Assembly: GCA_024213275.1 (NCBI GenBank)
Contig: JANAVG010000007.1
Location: forward strand, 124,001-188,000
Length of the DNA stretch: 64,000 nt
Direction of reading: 5' to 3'
DNA from: Rossellomorea sp. BNER
GTDB lineage: Bacteria > Bacillota > Bacilli > Bacillales > Bacillaceae_B
Shown here: positions 1 to 7,695 of the stretch, in pieces
Numbering within the stretch: the first letter of the stretch is position 1
Layout: every line of letters begins with the position of its first letter
The notes under the pieces: generated by a model
What the model was told of the DNA's origin: nothing
Database searches by the model: none
What the model saw: the letters and a program-made list of their open reading frames with translations, nothing else
Position numbers and translations under genes: made by a program

Positions 1-440
1 GAAAAACGATTTTTATGACATCACATAATTTGAACGAGGTTGAAAAGATATGTACTAAAATCGCCATCATGAAAGATGGCATGATTATAAACGAAGGTAC
101 TTTAGATGATTTAAGAGCACTTTATTTGTCATCTATTACTATACAAATTAAACATTCATCCTTCTCTTCTAAACAAGATGAAGTGATCCCCTTTCTACAA
201 TCAATTGGAAGGGAAATAAACTTAAATGGCAATAAAACAACGCTAATTTTAGACTCGGAAGAAAAAATTCCTGTCATTATTAGGGCGATGATGAACTTAA
301 AAATAGATATTTATCGAATAAATGTAGACGAACCATCTTTAGAAGAAATCTTCTTGGATAATCGGAGTCAAGGTAATTTAATAGAAGAAAATACCAAAGC
401 TTTATCTGGAACGGCTACTAAATTGAAAATAACTATCTAA
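1..440 (+). CDS. ABC transporter ATP-binding protein, C-terminal part (5' end outside window)
   Basis: The frame is open from the first base and enters at residues KTIFMTSHNLNEVEKIC, the H-loop region (switch histidine) of an ABC ATPase, followed by the typical KIAIMKDG strand. The Walker A, Walker B and signature motifs must lie upstream of the window. After the nucleotide-binding fold there is a tail of about 110 residues ending in a PSLEEIFL-like segment, as in ATPases of the drug/Na+ exporter type (CcmA family), where the C-terminal domain ends with LEDVFL or similar. It would energise a separate permease not visible here. The next frame, a 59-residue membrane protein 52 nt downstream, may belong to the same unit. 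The family call is firm; the substrate is unknown. Confidence 0.85.
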   Translation, partial: KTIFMTSHNLNEVEKICTKIAIMKDGMIINEGTLDDLRALYLSSITIQIKHSSFSSKQDEVIPFLQSIGREINLNGNKTTLILDSEEKIPVIIRAMMNLKIDIYRINVDEPSLEEIFLDNRSQGNLIEENTKALSGTATKLKITI

Positions 441-491
441 ATACAGACTACAATTGATAAAATATATTTCTATAAGGAAGGAACTATAATA

Positions 492-671
492 ATGAAAGCG
501 ATATTTGAAGGGCTGGTTTTAATCGGAGCTATAGGTTCACTTGGTAAGTATTTGGGTTTTGAGTTTCTCAAAGAAAATTCCTTATGGTTTTTAATTATAT
601 TAGTAATGGGTCTAGTAGGTAGAACTATTTTTGCTAGAATAGGACATACGGAATCGAACACTACTAAATAA
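492..671 (+). CDS. small membrane protein, 59 aa
   Basis: ATG at 492 is preceded by a good AAGGAAGG ribosome site. The 59-residue product has two hydrophobic stretches (about residues 5-20 and 32-48) separated by a charged turn (FEFLKEN), which suggests a small two-pass or hairpin membrane protein. It follows the ABC ATPase gene directly and is closed by a hairpin terminator, so it is probably the last gene of that operon. I do not recognise the family. The opposite-strand frame across this stretch has no ribosome site and is a shadow. Confidence 0.6.
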   Translation: MKAIFEGLVLIGAIGSLGKYLGFEFLKENSLWFLIILVMGLVGRTIFARIGHTESNTTK

Positions 672-675
672 AAGA

Positions 676-702
676 AATGGAGGTTGTTAGCCTCCATTTT
701 GA
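676..702 (+). terminator. Rho-independent terminator
   Basis: Stem AATGGAGG / CCTCCATT around a 7-nt loop followed by TTTG, five bases after the stop of the 59-aa gene. It ends the ABC ATPase unit. Confidence 0.7.
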
Positions 703-748
703 TTCCCGAAGATAGATTTTATGGTTAATTTTATAATGAAATGTATCA

Positions 749-1099
749 TTAGCACTTACAAATCATCAATACATTCCCATCTGGATCTTTAAAATTAAAC
801 CAGTGATCATGCTCAATTTCAGTAATTAGTTCTACATTCTTATTCTTCATGTGTTCATAGGCTTCTTCGATTTTATGTGTATTTAAATGAAAAGCAGGAG
901 CTTTGAAAGTTTTTTCCTCTGAATAGATTTTACTATCTAGTATCATCCCAGTTCCTTTCATTGGAAGAACATATAAGTGTCCAAATAAAACCTCTCCATC
1001 AACAGGTAATCCTAAAATGTCACAATACCAATCACGGGCTTTTTCAATATCACGAACTGGAATAAAGACAGTACCAATTTCATTTAATATTGGGTTCAA
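749..1099 (-). CDS. VOC-family (glyoxalase/bleomycin-resistance fold) protein
   Basis: The 116-residue protein has the single-module vicinal-oxygen-chelate pattern: GTVFIPVRDIEKARDWYCDILG at the N-terminus, a central GTGMIL strand, and the closing FKDPDGNVLMIC motif. These are metal-dependent isomerases, dioxygenases or resistance proteins, usually dimeric and cytoplasmic; the substrate cannot be read from sequence. The start is TTG: it lies 8 nt after a perfect GGAGG (1108-1112), and no in-frame ATG lies near. The gene stands alone, convergent with the ABC unit. Three other VOC-like genes or segments occur nearby (2854-3462 and 4875-5294), with low identity to each other. Confidence 0.85.
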   Translation of the reverse strand: MNPILNEIGTVFIPVRDIEKARDWYCDILGLPVDGEVLFGHLYVLPMKGTGMILDSKIYSEEKTFKAPAFHLNTHKIEEAYEHMKNKNVELITEIEHDHWFNFKDPDGNVLMICKC

Positions 1100-1177
1100 T
1101 TAAAATACCTCCATATTATTTTGTCCTCCCTTTAATTATAATGAATATTCAGAAATATATAAACGTGTTAAGCATTT

Positions 1178-1321
1178 TTATAAATGGTTTTTGTTTTGGT
1201 CTCGTATTTCCTCTAATAATACGATTACTCTATCATTTTGCTTTTGAATAGATTTCAATTTTATCTCAATGATGGTTGTTGCACAAAATAAAATAATAAG
1301 GATTGCTATATCAACCATCAT
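1178..1321 (-). CDS. small single-pass membrane protein with basic coiled tail
   Basis: About 47 residues: a hydrophobic N-terminal segment (VDIAILIILFCATTIIEI) followed by a charged helical tail rich in Lys, Gln, Asn and Arg. I chose the start at the ATG pair at 1316-1321 because AGGAGAGGA sits directly upstream; the frame stays open another 15 codons but without a ribosome site. Short N-anchored proteins with a heptad-like tail are common in bacilli and mostly uncharacterised. No partner is evident. The next gene reads the opposite way. Confidence 0.55.
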   Translation of the reverse strand: MMVDIAILIILFCATTIIEIKLKSIQKQNDRVIVLLEEIRDQNKNHL

Positions 1322-1475
1322 TCCTCTCCTATGTAATCTCATGGTACCATAATACAATGAACTCAATGGTTTAAAATAATATCTTTGAGTCTAAATAAAT
1401 GCATCAAAGAAGTCGATATGGTATTTTTAAAATGATTATGACTCTAGACAAATTGAAAAAGGAGCGAATTTCAGA

Positions 1476-2153
1476 ATGAAAGATAAAGAAGTGCGAAAAC
1501 AAGAGATTCTCGACGCTTATCACTCCAGACATGCAACGAAGCAATTTGATCCAGATAGAAAAGTAACGGATGAAGATTTCCGATTTATTATGGAAACAGG
1601 CCGTTTATCTCCTAGTTCTTTCGGTTTTGAGCCTTGGAGATTTGTTGTTATTGAAAATCCTGAATTGAGAGAGAAAATAAAAAATACAGCTTGGGGTACA
1701 TACGGCAAACTTCCTGGGGCAAGTCATTTTGTCATTGTATTAGCTCGTACGAAAATAGATACTAAATTTGATTCAGAATATTTACGAAACCATTTAAAAA
1801 ACATAAAACATTTACCTGAAGACCATATGGCAAAGTATCTAGAGAGAATTGAAGAGTTTCAAAAAGTGGATTTCAATCTATTAGAAGACAATCGCAGCCT
1901 TTTTGATTGGGCTTCCAAACAAACCTATATTGCATTAGGTAATATGATGACTGCTGCAGCACAAATTGGTGTGGATTCCTGTCCGATCGAAGGCTTTGAC
2001 ATTGATAAAATGAATCAACTGCTTGATGAAGAAGGACTTTTAGAAAACGGTCATTTTGGGATTTCAGTAATGGTTGCATTTGGCTATCGAGTAAATGAAC
2101 CAGCCCCTAAAACGAGAAGACCATTTGATGATGTTGTTCAGTGGGTGAAGTAA
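1476..2153 (+). CDS. NAD(P)H-dependent nitroreductase-family oxidoreductase (YfkO/NfsB-like)
   Basis: 225 residues with the FMN-binding nitroreductase fold: YHSRHATKQFDP near the N-terminus (the R-S-R/K phosphate-binding pattern of the family), SPSSFGFEPWRFVVI, then GNMMTAAAQIGVDSCPIEGF, and a C-terminal FGYRVNEP...KTRRP. Family members use NAD(P)H and FMN to reduce nitroaromatics, quinones or other xenobiotics; the length and motif order fit the YfkO/NfsB branch. AAGGAG lies 11 nt before the ATG. The gene is monocistronic with a strong terminator directly after the stop. Cytoplasmic, no signal peptide. Confidence 0.85.
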   Translation: MKDKEVRKQEILDAYHSRHATKQFDPDRKVTDEDFRFIMETGRLSPSSFGFEPWRFVVIENPELREKIKNTAWGTYGKLPGASHFVIVLARTKIDTKFDSEYLRNHLKNIKHLPEDHMAKYLERIEEFQKVDFNLLEDNRSLFDWASKQTYIALGNMMTAAAQIGVDSCPIEGFDIDKMNQLLDEEGLLENGHFGISVMVAFGYRVNEPAPKTRRPFDDVVQWVK

Positions 2154-2192
2154 GAGAAGAAAAAGGGACTTGATGAGGTCCCTTTTCTTCTC
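2154..2192 (+). terminator. Rho-independent terminator of the nitroreductase gene
   Basis: Long stem GAGAAGAAAAAGGGAC / GTCCCTTTTCTTCTC with an 8-nt loop, beginning at the base after the stop codon. Its A/T-rich flanks would allow it to work in both directions. Confidence 0.8.
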
Positions 2193-2342
2193 TTATTTGT
2201 CTCTCCTATTTCTTCATATAGCCTACTCAAAGTTCTTTTTCCTTAATTTAAATACCATAAAATCAGCACACCCGAAAATCTTCTCTAATTGAAGGATACT
2301 TTATAAGAATGTCTTCAGATGGCTTCGGTTCTTCTATTCTTT

Positions 2343-2774
2343 CTATAATAAACCATGACTCTCGACTAATGCCGTAACACCACATTGCGCCAATCCTTCT
2401 CCAAGACTTTGTAGGACAGAACTTTGTTGGTTGGTAAACGATTGAACAACCTGTCCATCAAGTTTTTCAATGACCACGAATTCTCTTCCTTTTTTTCCTT
2501 TCCCAATTACTCTTGGTATAGGAATAGAGCTAATCTCGATTAATTGTTTATTTATCTTTTCTAAGTTATATACTTTTCTAGGGTCAATACCAAATAGTCT
2601 TCTACATCCCCACCAAAAGTCATTATTAGGTTCGTCTACCATTCGAGAACTTCTTACGACGACCTCTTGGCTTTCCGTTTTGACGAGCCATACATCGCTA
2701 GCATGATCTTCGTAACCTGGATCTAGCTCCTGACTTTTCAATATTGGATCATTAAATAAAAATTGTAAGTCCAT
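2343..2774 (-). pseudogene. truncated phosphotransferase-like protein (APH/choline kinase fold)
   Basis: The 143-residue frame starts well (AGGTG before ATG) and covers the N-lobe of an aminoglycoside/choline-kinase-like enzyme: ...DVWLVKTESQEVVVRSSRM, then PIPRVIGKGKKGREFVVIEKLDGQVVQSF. It stops after LGEGLAQ, exactly where the family continues with the MH residues and the whole C-lobe (HGD..NxxxD catalytic loop and Mg site), which are missing. Shifting frame at the break gives about 35 further codons (residues WFIIERIEEPKPSEDILIKY) before a stop, so a frameshift plus a large deletion is the simplest reading. The product cannot be an active kinase. Confidence 0.65.
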
Positions 2775-2853
2775 TTTTCACCTGCCTTCGCGATATTCAC
2801 TTCCTATAAAATAATCGTAATTCCTCTTAAATTACATCAATTAATTAAATACT

Positions 2854-3462
2854 TTAGATCCCTTCTTCTTTTAAAAGGGTTACACCATTAGGGTCAATTG
2901 CTTTACTGTCAAACAAACCTTCTATTACAACTTCCTCTAATCCCATCTTTTCGCCAACTGAAGAAGCAATACTCCCTAAAGGAGTTCCGAACAATGTAAT
3001 GAGATCATCTTCTAGTCCCTTTCTTTTCGTCATTATCTTTAACCTCTTTATTGAGGCAAGACGCTTTAAATCTACTACATCTTTGTGTGTTTGAAGTTCA
3101 ACTAAAAACCCATAAGGAGTGGTAATAAAGGTTCTTCTTTCATTTATTTTCACTTCCCAATTAAGAGCTTCAGCCTTTTTGCATACTTGATCGTGTTCAC
3201 CTTTAGATACTAAAAATCCAATATGGTCAAACTTTACTCGTTTACCCATTCCAAATGTAATATTCACCAAACCTTTTTTCATTTCAATAATACGGAATAG
3301 AATCTCTTTATTCCTAAAATCATTCCAATCGAGTGGTGGATCGAAAGAATGAAATTCACCTTGGTATTTTCCGATTCTTTGATAAACTTTGAAGCCTTGT
3401 TTCTCATAAAATTTTTCCGTTTCTTCTAAATACGGTGTCCAATAATGGTAGTGAAAAAGCAA
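2854..3462 (-). CDS. VOC-like protein, about 202 aa
   Basis: The product begins LLFHYHYWTPYLEETEKFYEKQGF, a VOC-type opening (metal-ligand His, then a helix with xxxFYE), and has a second half-module VKFDHIGFLVSKGEHDQVCKKA ending in TTPYGFLVELQ. Two betaalphabetabetabeta modules of a glyoxalase/dioxygenase-like fold are therefore likely, followed by a C-terminal helical tail. I place the start at the TTG at 3460-3462 because a perfect AGGAGG sits 7 nt upstream; the frame runs 16 more codons upstream without a ribosome site. The substrate is unknown. It has no close neighbour on the same strand. Confidence 0.7.
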   Translation of the reverse strand: MLFHYHYWTPYLEETEKFYEKQGFKVYQRIGKYQGEFHSFDPPLDWNDFRNKEILFRIIEMKKGLVNITFGMGKRVKFDHIGFLVSKGEHDQVCKKAEALNWEVKINERRTFITTPYGFLVELQTHKDVVDLKRLASIKRLKIMTKRKGLEDDLITLFGTPLGSIASSVGEKMGLEEVVIEGLFDSKAIDPNGVTLLKEEGI

Positions 3463-3646
3463 ATAGATCTCCTCCTCACATCGTTTATGATACATTATAC
3501 AGTTCCACAAAAAAGTGACATTCTACGAATTCATGATGTTTTCTCCTACTATTGATGTAATTTGAATAACAACTCTGTAAAGTAATAAACGTTTCCATAT
3601 AATACTAAATATCGTATAATTATAGAGATGAAGAATAAAGGAGTAT

Positions 3647-3805
3647 TTGATTTTAGGAAGATATTTGTTCGACTTTACAAATCGGTTCATTTTATTGACA
3701 ACAGGGATCTATATTTCTACCATAATTGTCGTGGTCGGTTCAATAATGGGTATTCTAGGAGGCATACTTTATGGGGGGAAGTTCAAGGTTTCTTCCATCA
3801 AGTAA
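3647..3805 (+). CDS. possible small membrane protein (about 52 aa) in the frame overlapping a longer but less likely ORF
   Basis: Two frames compete here. The longer one, ATG at 3628 to 3855, gives a basic peptide with no family look and no ribosome site. The frame from TTG 3647 (or TTG 3665, preceded by AGGAAG) gives a hydrophobic segment LLTTGIYISTIIVVVGSIMGILGGILYG, a convincing transmembrane helix with glycine packing motifs. I therefore prefer the membrane frame, but spacing to the AGGAG at 3639 is short (3 nt) and it could equally be a remnant of a larger transporter. Low certainty. Confidence 0.3.
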   Translation: MILGRYLFDFTNRFILLTTGIYISTIIVVVGSIMGILGGILYGGKFKVSSIK

Positions 3806-3881
3806 GCGAAAATAAATTCAAAAATATAAGTAATACTAGGAAATCGATTATTTAGCTTTTATTTTTCTTTATTCCTCCTTG

Positions 3882-4355
3882 CTAGTCAACTTTCTTAATA
3901 AATAAGACTCGATCCCCATCTTTCCCATCATAATTTAAGTGGACGGAAACCTCATTTACAAGGGTATCACCCTCTACAATTTTAAAACCCATTTTCTTAT
4001 GGAAAGCAATGGAACCTTTATTGACGGGTGAGGTAACACAACGAATAATACTTCGCTTTTCCTTCTTGATCATCTGAAAAAAATCACGATATAAGTTGTT
4101 GGCAATTTTTTGATTCCTGTAACTTGGGTGAACGCCTACAAAGTGGATATAAGCTTCTTTTGGGTATGATTGTGATAAAAACCCAATTAAGAACCCTACA
4201 ATTCCCCCCTCAATTTCAGCAATTAAACTAGTATCTTGAAAATGAGTAAAAAATAGTTTGGGCAGCATGTCAGACATCTGTCTTCCACTCCACCATTCGT
4301 TAATTTGCGGAGAAATGATGTCATAATCAGAATCGTTAACAGATCTAATTTTCAT
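3882..4355 (-). CDS. GNAT-family N-acetyltransferase
   Basis: 157 residues from the ATG at 4355, which has GGGAAGG 8 nt upstream; a longer frame to 4436 has no ribosome site. The GNAT core is clear: AYIHFVGVHPSYRNQKIANNLYRDFF corresponds to motif A, a slightly weakened form of the acetyl-CoA pyrophosphate loop (Q/RxxGxG/A is RNQKIA here), and SPVNKGSIAFHKKMGFK is motif B. Family members transfer acetyl from acetyl-CoA to an amine on a small molecule or protein. The closing VSVHLNYDGKDGDRVLFIKKVD resembles acetyltransferases acting on amino-acid-like substrates. The gene stands alone. Confidence 0.8.
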   Translation of the reverse strand: MKIRSVNDSDYDIISPQINEWWSGRQMSDMLPKLFFTHFQDTSLIAEIEGGIVGFLIGFLSQSYPKEAYIHFVGVHPSYRNQKIANNLYRDFFQMIKKEKRSIIRCVTSPVNKGSIAFHKKMGFKIVEGDTLVNEVSVHLNYDGKDGDRVLFIKKVD

Positions 4356-4577
4356 GAAAGTGACCTTCCCTTCAAATTTTATTAATTGGTCATTGGCATC
4401 CGCCATCCAAATGGTTATTAGCTTCCCAATATTCATTTATGTTTCAAACAATCCCTCTATCCCCTGAATTACTTTTTATAAAATAATCAAATTAATTTTC
4501 CATAGAAAACGATCATTAAAAATCACCATATTATACCATAAGTATTTCTGTTTTTTCTTATATAATTTTTATGATAA

Positions 4578-4754
4578 ATACCTAGGAACCGGGTTTGCTT
4601 TCTTTCTTCCCTGTTAGGTTCTTTTAGTCCATTTGGATTTTTCGTAGGTAGACTTTTAGGTGAGCTGACAACAGGTGATATTGTTTTGTTATTGGCTAGT
4701 ACGGGATATTTAGGTTTCTCTATTTATTTCTTCTTTCATCCAAAATTAAAGTAA
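4578..4754 (+). pseudogene. MFS-type transporter, C-terminal remnant
   Basis: An open stretch without start codon encodes SSLLGSFSPFGFFVGRLLG followed by ELTTGDIVLLLASTGYLGFSIYFFFHPKLK and a stop. The hydrophobic helices joined by Gly/Pro-rich turns and the last helix ending in a short basic tail look like the final two helices of a major facilitator transporter. An in-frame stop lies at 4575-4577 and no ribosome site or upstream transporter coding is present, so this is a leftover from a deletion. It fills most of the 440-base gap between the acetyltransferase and the epimerase-like gene. Confidence 0.5.
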
Positions 4755-4874
4755 TTAAAGAATCGATTAAATGTTAGGTTCATTTTATTCTGCAGCAAAT
4801 TCAAAAGCTAAAATATACTCCTATTTATGCGTGGATGATAAAATAAAGCTATACTGAAACCGAGGAGAACTTTT

Positions 4875-5294
4875 ATGAATTATAAACTAGATCATACCGG
4901 CATTGCCGTTCGTCATTTAGATGATAGTATACATTTTTACGAAAATATATTAGGAGGCACACTTTTGGATCGATACAGGAGCGAAGCAAAAGGTGTTGAA
5001 AGTGAAATTGCCATTATGGATGTCAGTGGAAATCGAATTGAATTGCTCGCCCCAACGAACAATACCACCTCTCCAATCGCTCGATTTATTAAACAGAAAG
5101 GAAAAGGTGTTCATCATATTGCATACAACGTCAATGATCTTGATGAAGCATTAAAGGAGTTGGATAATAAAGGGATTAGAACCTTGAAGGATACTTTACG
5201 GATAAACAAACACGGAAGAAGATTAATTTACTTAAATCCTGCTGACACTGACGGAACGATCATTGAGTACTGTGATTATCCGGATCAAAACTAG
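4875..5294 (+). CDS. VOC-family protein, methylmalonyl-CoA epimerase-like
   Basis: 139 residues with two glyoxalase half-modules: LDHTGIAVRHLDDSIHFYENILGG at the start, ESEIAIMDVSGNRIELLAP in the middle, then KGVHHIAYNVNDLDEALKELDNKG and the closing GTIIEYCDYP. Metal ligands expected for methylmalonyl-CoA epimerase are in place (His at position 7, Glu in IELL, His in HHIAY, Glu in IIEY). The family also contains lactoylglutathione-lyase-like enzymes, and without methylmalonyl-CoA mutase or propionyl-CoA genes nearby the physiological reaction stays open. GAGGAGA precedes the ATG. The gene is flanked downstream by a palindromic repeat that may end transcription. Confidence 0.8.
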   Translation: MNYKLDHTGIAVRHLDDSIHFYENILGGTLLDRYRSEAKGVESEIAIMDVSGNRIELLAPTNNTTSPIARFIKQKGKGVHHIAYNVNDLDEALKELDNKGIRTLKDTLRINKHGRRLIYLNPADTDGTIIEYCDYPDQN

Positions 5295-5331
5295 ATTCAT
5301 TAGAAAAAATAAGGACTATTTGAAATATAAA

Positions 5332-5454
5332 AGAGGTGCTGTCCAAAAGGGTCCGGAACCACTATGAATATCTATATATAGAAGATGTCTTGAAGGTTTC
5401 TTCTACCTATTGAAGTTGTAGTTCCTGACACCTTGGTTTTTGGACAGCCCCTCT
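5332..5454. repeat. palindromic intergenic repeat, family 1, copy 1
   Basis: About 123 bp with imperfect inverted ends (AGAGG-T-GCTGTCCAAAA / TTTTGGACAGCCCCTCT) and an inner inverted pair GGAACCACTATGAAT / TTGTAGTTCC around a TATATAGAAG-TTTCTTCTA arm. The same layout recurs at 36439, 46181 and 54513. As RNA it folds into one long hairpin, so it may act as a terminator between the two convergent genes here. Confidence 0.8.
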
Positions 5455-5457
5455 ATC

Positions 5458-6237
5458 TTATTCTATTCCAAAATAACGTTTCGCAAGTTCTTTAAATCGT
5501 TTACTGTCAATGCTGTCTTTCTTCAATTCTCCATTAACCCACTCTGTAAATGTAGTGTCTGTCAACGTCATATTCCCTTTTTCTGTTAGTTGAGTAATCA
5601 AAGGATTTTTGTTAAATGGAGAATCATCTTTTTCAATTAGAATTCTTTGTATTTCATTAAAATCAGATACTTCCGTTACTGGTCGTTTTGAATCAAAGGT
5701 ATAGCCAATTCTCCAATCTTGATCTTTATGTTTTAGTTTCATTTCAAGTATATAGTCACCATGTTCATTTTTCATCTTTGAAACACGAAATTCTCCATTA
5801 TTAGAAGTGACTGTCCCTCCATTTAAAGGTACTGCTCTTAATGGCAAGTTACCTCCAAATCCGGTATCAACTAAATAGGTTCCGTTTTCATGGTTTAAAA
5901 GTATGGCTGCATGGGTTCTGCCTAAAGTTAGCCAGTTTTGTGCATCATGATTGAAGATGACGCCACGAACTAAGTAAACGTTAAATCCATTTTCCTTTAA
6001 GAAATAAAAAAGAATGGAATTCAGTTCATAGCAAAGTCCTCCTTCCTTTTTCATGAGCATCTTATTAACCAAATTTTCCTTGGTAACATCGTTCGTTCGA
6101 TTTTCAATAATGCATAGGTTTTCGAATGGGATTGTCTTGGCTGTCTTTTCAAGTACCATATCTAAATTTTCAAATGTAATTTTCTCTTCTTTAGAAATAC
6201 CCACTCTTTTACGAAATAAATCATTCAGCTCACACAT
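5458..6237 (-). CDS. nat: arylamine N-acetyltransferase
   Basis: 259 residues, the usual length for bacterial NAT. The catalytic triad is visible: Cys69 in GGLCYELN, His109 in GRTHAAIL and Asp124 in YLVDTGFGG. The enzyme transfers acetyl from acetyl-CoA to arylamines or hydrazines by a ping-pong mechanism via the cysteine; in bacilli it detoxifies aromatic amines. The ATG is preceded by GGGAGG with good spacing. The gene overlaps nothing and starts a run of minus-strand genes for small-molecule-modifying enzymes (SnoaL-like, phosphotransferase, two hydrolases), each with its own ribosome site and gaps of variable size. Confidence 0.9.
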   Translation of the reverse strand: MCELNDLFRKRVGISKEEKITFENLDMVLEKTAKTIPFENLCIIENRTNDVTKENLVNKMLMKKEGGLCYELNSILFYFLKENGFNVYLVRGVIFNHDAQNWLTLGRTHAAILLNHENGTYLVDTGFGGNLPLRAVPLNGGTVTSNNGEFRVSKMKNEHGDYILEMKLKHKDQDWRIGYTFDSKRPVTEVSDFNEIQRILIEKDDSPFNKNPLITQLTEKGNMTLTDTTFTEWVNGELKKDSIDSKRFKELAKRYFGIE

Positions 6238-6348
6238 TAGTTAATCCTCCCTACTTATAAATCCTTATATCCAATGCTTCATTCATTTTATTGGGAAGTA
6301 GTATTTTTTTGCACAATCAAATGGCTGAATAATTCTACAACTTTAGGA

Positions 6349-6798
6349 TTAATTTTTAGTTAACTGTTCTAATTCCTTTGTCATCTGCGCCACCAACTCA
6401 GGTCTTCCATGAAATTGAGCTGGGGTATTCTGAAAAAGCTCAATCCTCCAACCCCCCTCGCTTTTTACTCCTACAAGTGTGTGATGTGTATTGAAGTTTG
6501 GGTCTATTTCTGTTTTTCCTGGTGGTACCATTCCTGCAACTGCTCGTAATAGTACTACTTCTGAACTTAGAGGTCGGACGGTTTTTACCTTACTTATAAA
6601 GGGCGGAGTTGGGTGATCTTTAAATATAGGTTCAAGATGCGAAAGAATCTCCTCACGACCAATGACCTGACTACCGTCAAATCCAATAAGTTCCCCATTG
6701 TCTGTAAACTGTTTAGCCATCCCTCTGGCATTTCGACTATTCCACGCATTTATGAATTGTTGATAAAGTATGGTGATTTCATTTGTAATAGTGTTCAT
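6349..6798 (-). CDS. SgcJ/EcaC-type NTF2-like (SnoaL/DUF4440 fold) protein
   Basis: 149 residues from the ATG at 6798 (AAGGGAG 4 nt upstream). A longer frame reaches 6846 but lacks a site and would overlap the phosphotransferase stop. The sequence ITILYQQFINAWNSRNARGMAKQFTDNGELIGFDGSQVIGREEI is the typical opening of the cone-shaped NTF2-like fold, and the C-terminal strand GGWRIELFQNTPAQF completes it. Members of this SgcJ/EcaC group are small cytoplasmic isomerases, hydrolases or ligand binders; the reaction is not predictable. It follows the phosphotransferase gene by 29 nt and may be co-transcribed with it. Confidence 0.75.
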   Translation of the reverse strand: MNTITNEITILYQQFINAWNSRNARGMAKQFTDNGELIGFDGSQVIGREEILSHLEPIFKDHPTPPFISKVKTVRPLSSEVVLLRAVAGMVPPGKTEIDPNFNTHHTLVGVKSEGGWRIELFQNTPAQFHGRPELVAQMTKELEQLTKN

Positions 6799-6827
6799 GT
6801 TACTCCCTTCTAATCCATGTTTTCTTG

Positions 6828-7667
6828 TTAAATCATTCTCTTCCAATAATCCCAGGCATACAAGTATTCCTCAAAATCATCTGCATGATGTCTTAAACAG
6901 GTGGCTAATCTCATAAATAACACAATAACTAAATATTCATATAGCACTTTCCCACATTTATATTCTCCGACCTTCAAAGTAGGTATAACAGAATCGATTG
7001 TCTCTTTGGTTAATTCATTTGGTGATGAACAAAATGCATATAGTAAATCATAAAGGGGGTCACCTAAAACGGGTGTAGGATCAATCACCCCAGATAAGCA
7101 TCCATCTTTAAAAACAAAATTATGTACACCACAATCACCGTGCAATAAATATGGTCCCTTGGATGGGATTCTATTCGAGCTCTCTGCTAATCTTTGAACA
7201 AGCTTTAAATCTTCAAAATCTAAATGTTGTTCTAAGATTATCTTTGATTCCATAATACCTTCCAATAAAAAATTTTGCCACGATGTGGATAACTCATCTT
7301 TCCATCCCCAACCATTTGTACCAGGTACACTTTGATAATGATTAATAATATTCCTTACCACTAAATGGAGGATTTCACTTTTATTTTTTCGTGAATATGT
7401 AGTTGATCCGGGTATAAACTCATAAACAATGTATTGATATGAAGGGTCTACAAATATAAGTAATGGTAGTAATGGGACATTTTTATAAAATTGTAGAAAT
7501 ACGGATTCTGCTTCAAGGACGTTTGGTTCGTTTATTTTTATTACATATTTTTGATTTACAAGATATAGTTGGCTTGTCGTTCCACCAGATAATGATTCGC
7601 ACTCTAAATCATTGCGATCAACCAATCCTTTGTCCTGCATTGTTTTTATGATGTCACTTATATCCAT
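6828..7667 (-). CDS. aminoglycoside/choline-kinase-like phosphotransferase
   Basis: About 279 residues. The catalytic loop is intact: LLHGDCGVHNFVF (Brenner HxDxxxxN motif) and GVIDPTPVLGDPLYDL (DxD-like Mg site). An N-lobe with SGGTTSQLYLVNQKYVIKI precedes it. Such enzymes phosphorylate hydroxyls of aminoglycosides, macrolides, homoserine, methylthioribose or choline-like compounds using ATP. No second resistance gene is near. The start is uncertain: a GTG at 7685 has no ribosome site, while the ATG at 7667 has GGGAG about 11 nt upstream; I chose the latter. Compare with the broken relative at 2343-2774, which lost this catalytic half. Confidence 0.8.
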   Translation of the reverse strand: MDISDIIKTMQDKGLVDRNDLECESLSGGTTSQLYLVNQKYVIKINEPNVLEAESVFLQFYKNVPLLPLLIFVDPSYQYIVYEFIPGSTTYSRKNKSEILHLVVRNIINHYQSVPGTNGWGWKDELSTSWQNFLLEGIMESKIILEQHLDFEDLKLVQRLAESSNRIPSKGPYLLHGDCGVHNFVFKDGCLSGVIDPTPVLGDPLYDLLYAFCSSPNELTKETIDSVIPTLKVGEYKCGKVLYEYLVIVLFMRLATCLRHHADDFEEYLYAWDYWKRMI

Positions 7668-7695
7668 TTCTATATTCGCTCCCACAATTTAAAAA

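Noticed and set aside
470..697. 75-codon minus-strand ORF
   Set aside because: Antisense to the 59-aa membrane protein, which has the ribosome site and terminator; no own ribosome site.
3628..3855. 75-codon plus-strand ORF with ATG at 3628
   Set aside because: No ribosome site and a random-looking basic peptide; the overlapping frame from TTG 3647 encodes a clear membrane helix and is preferred.
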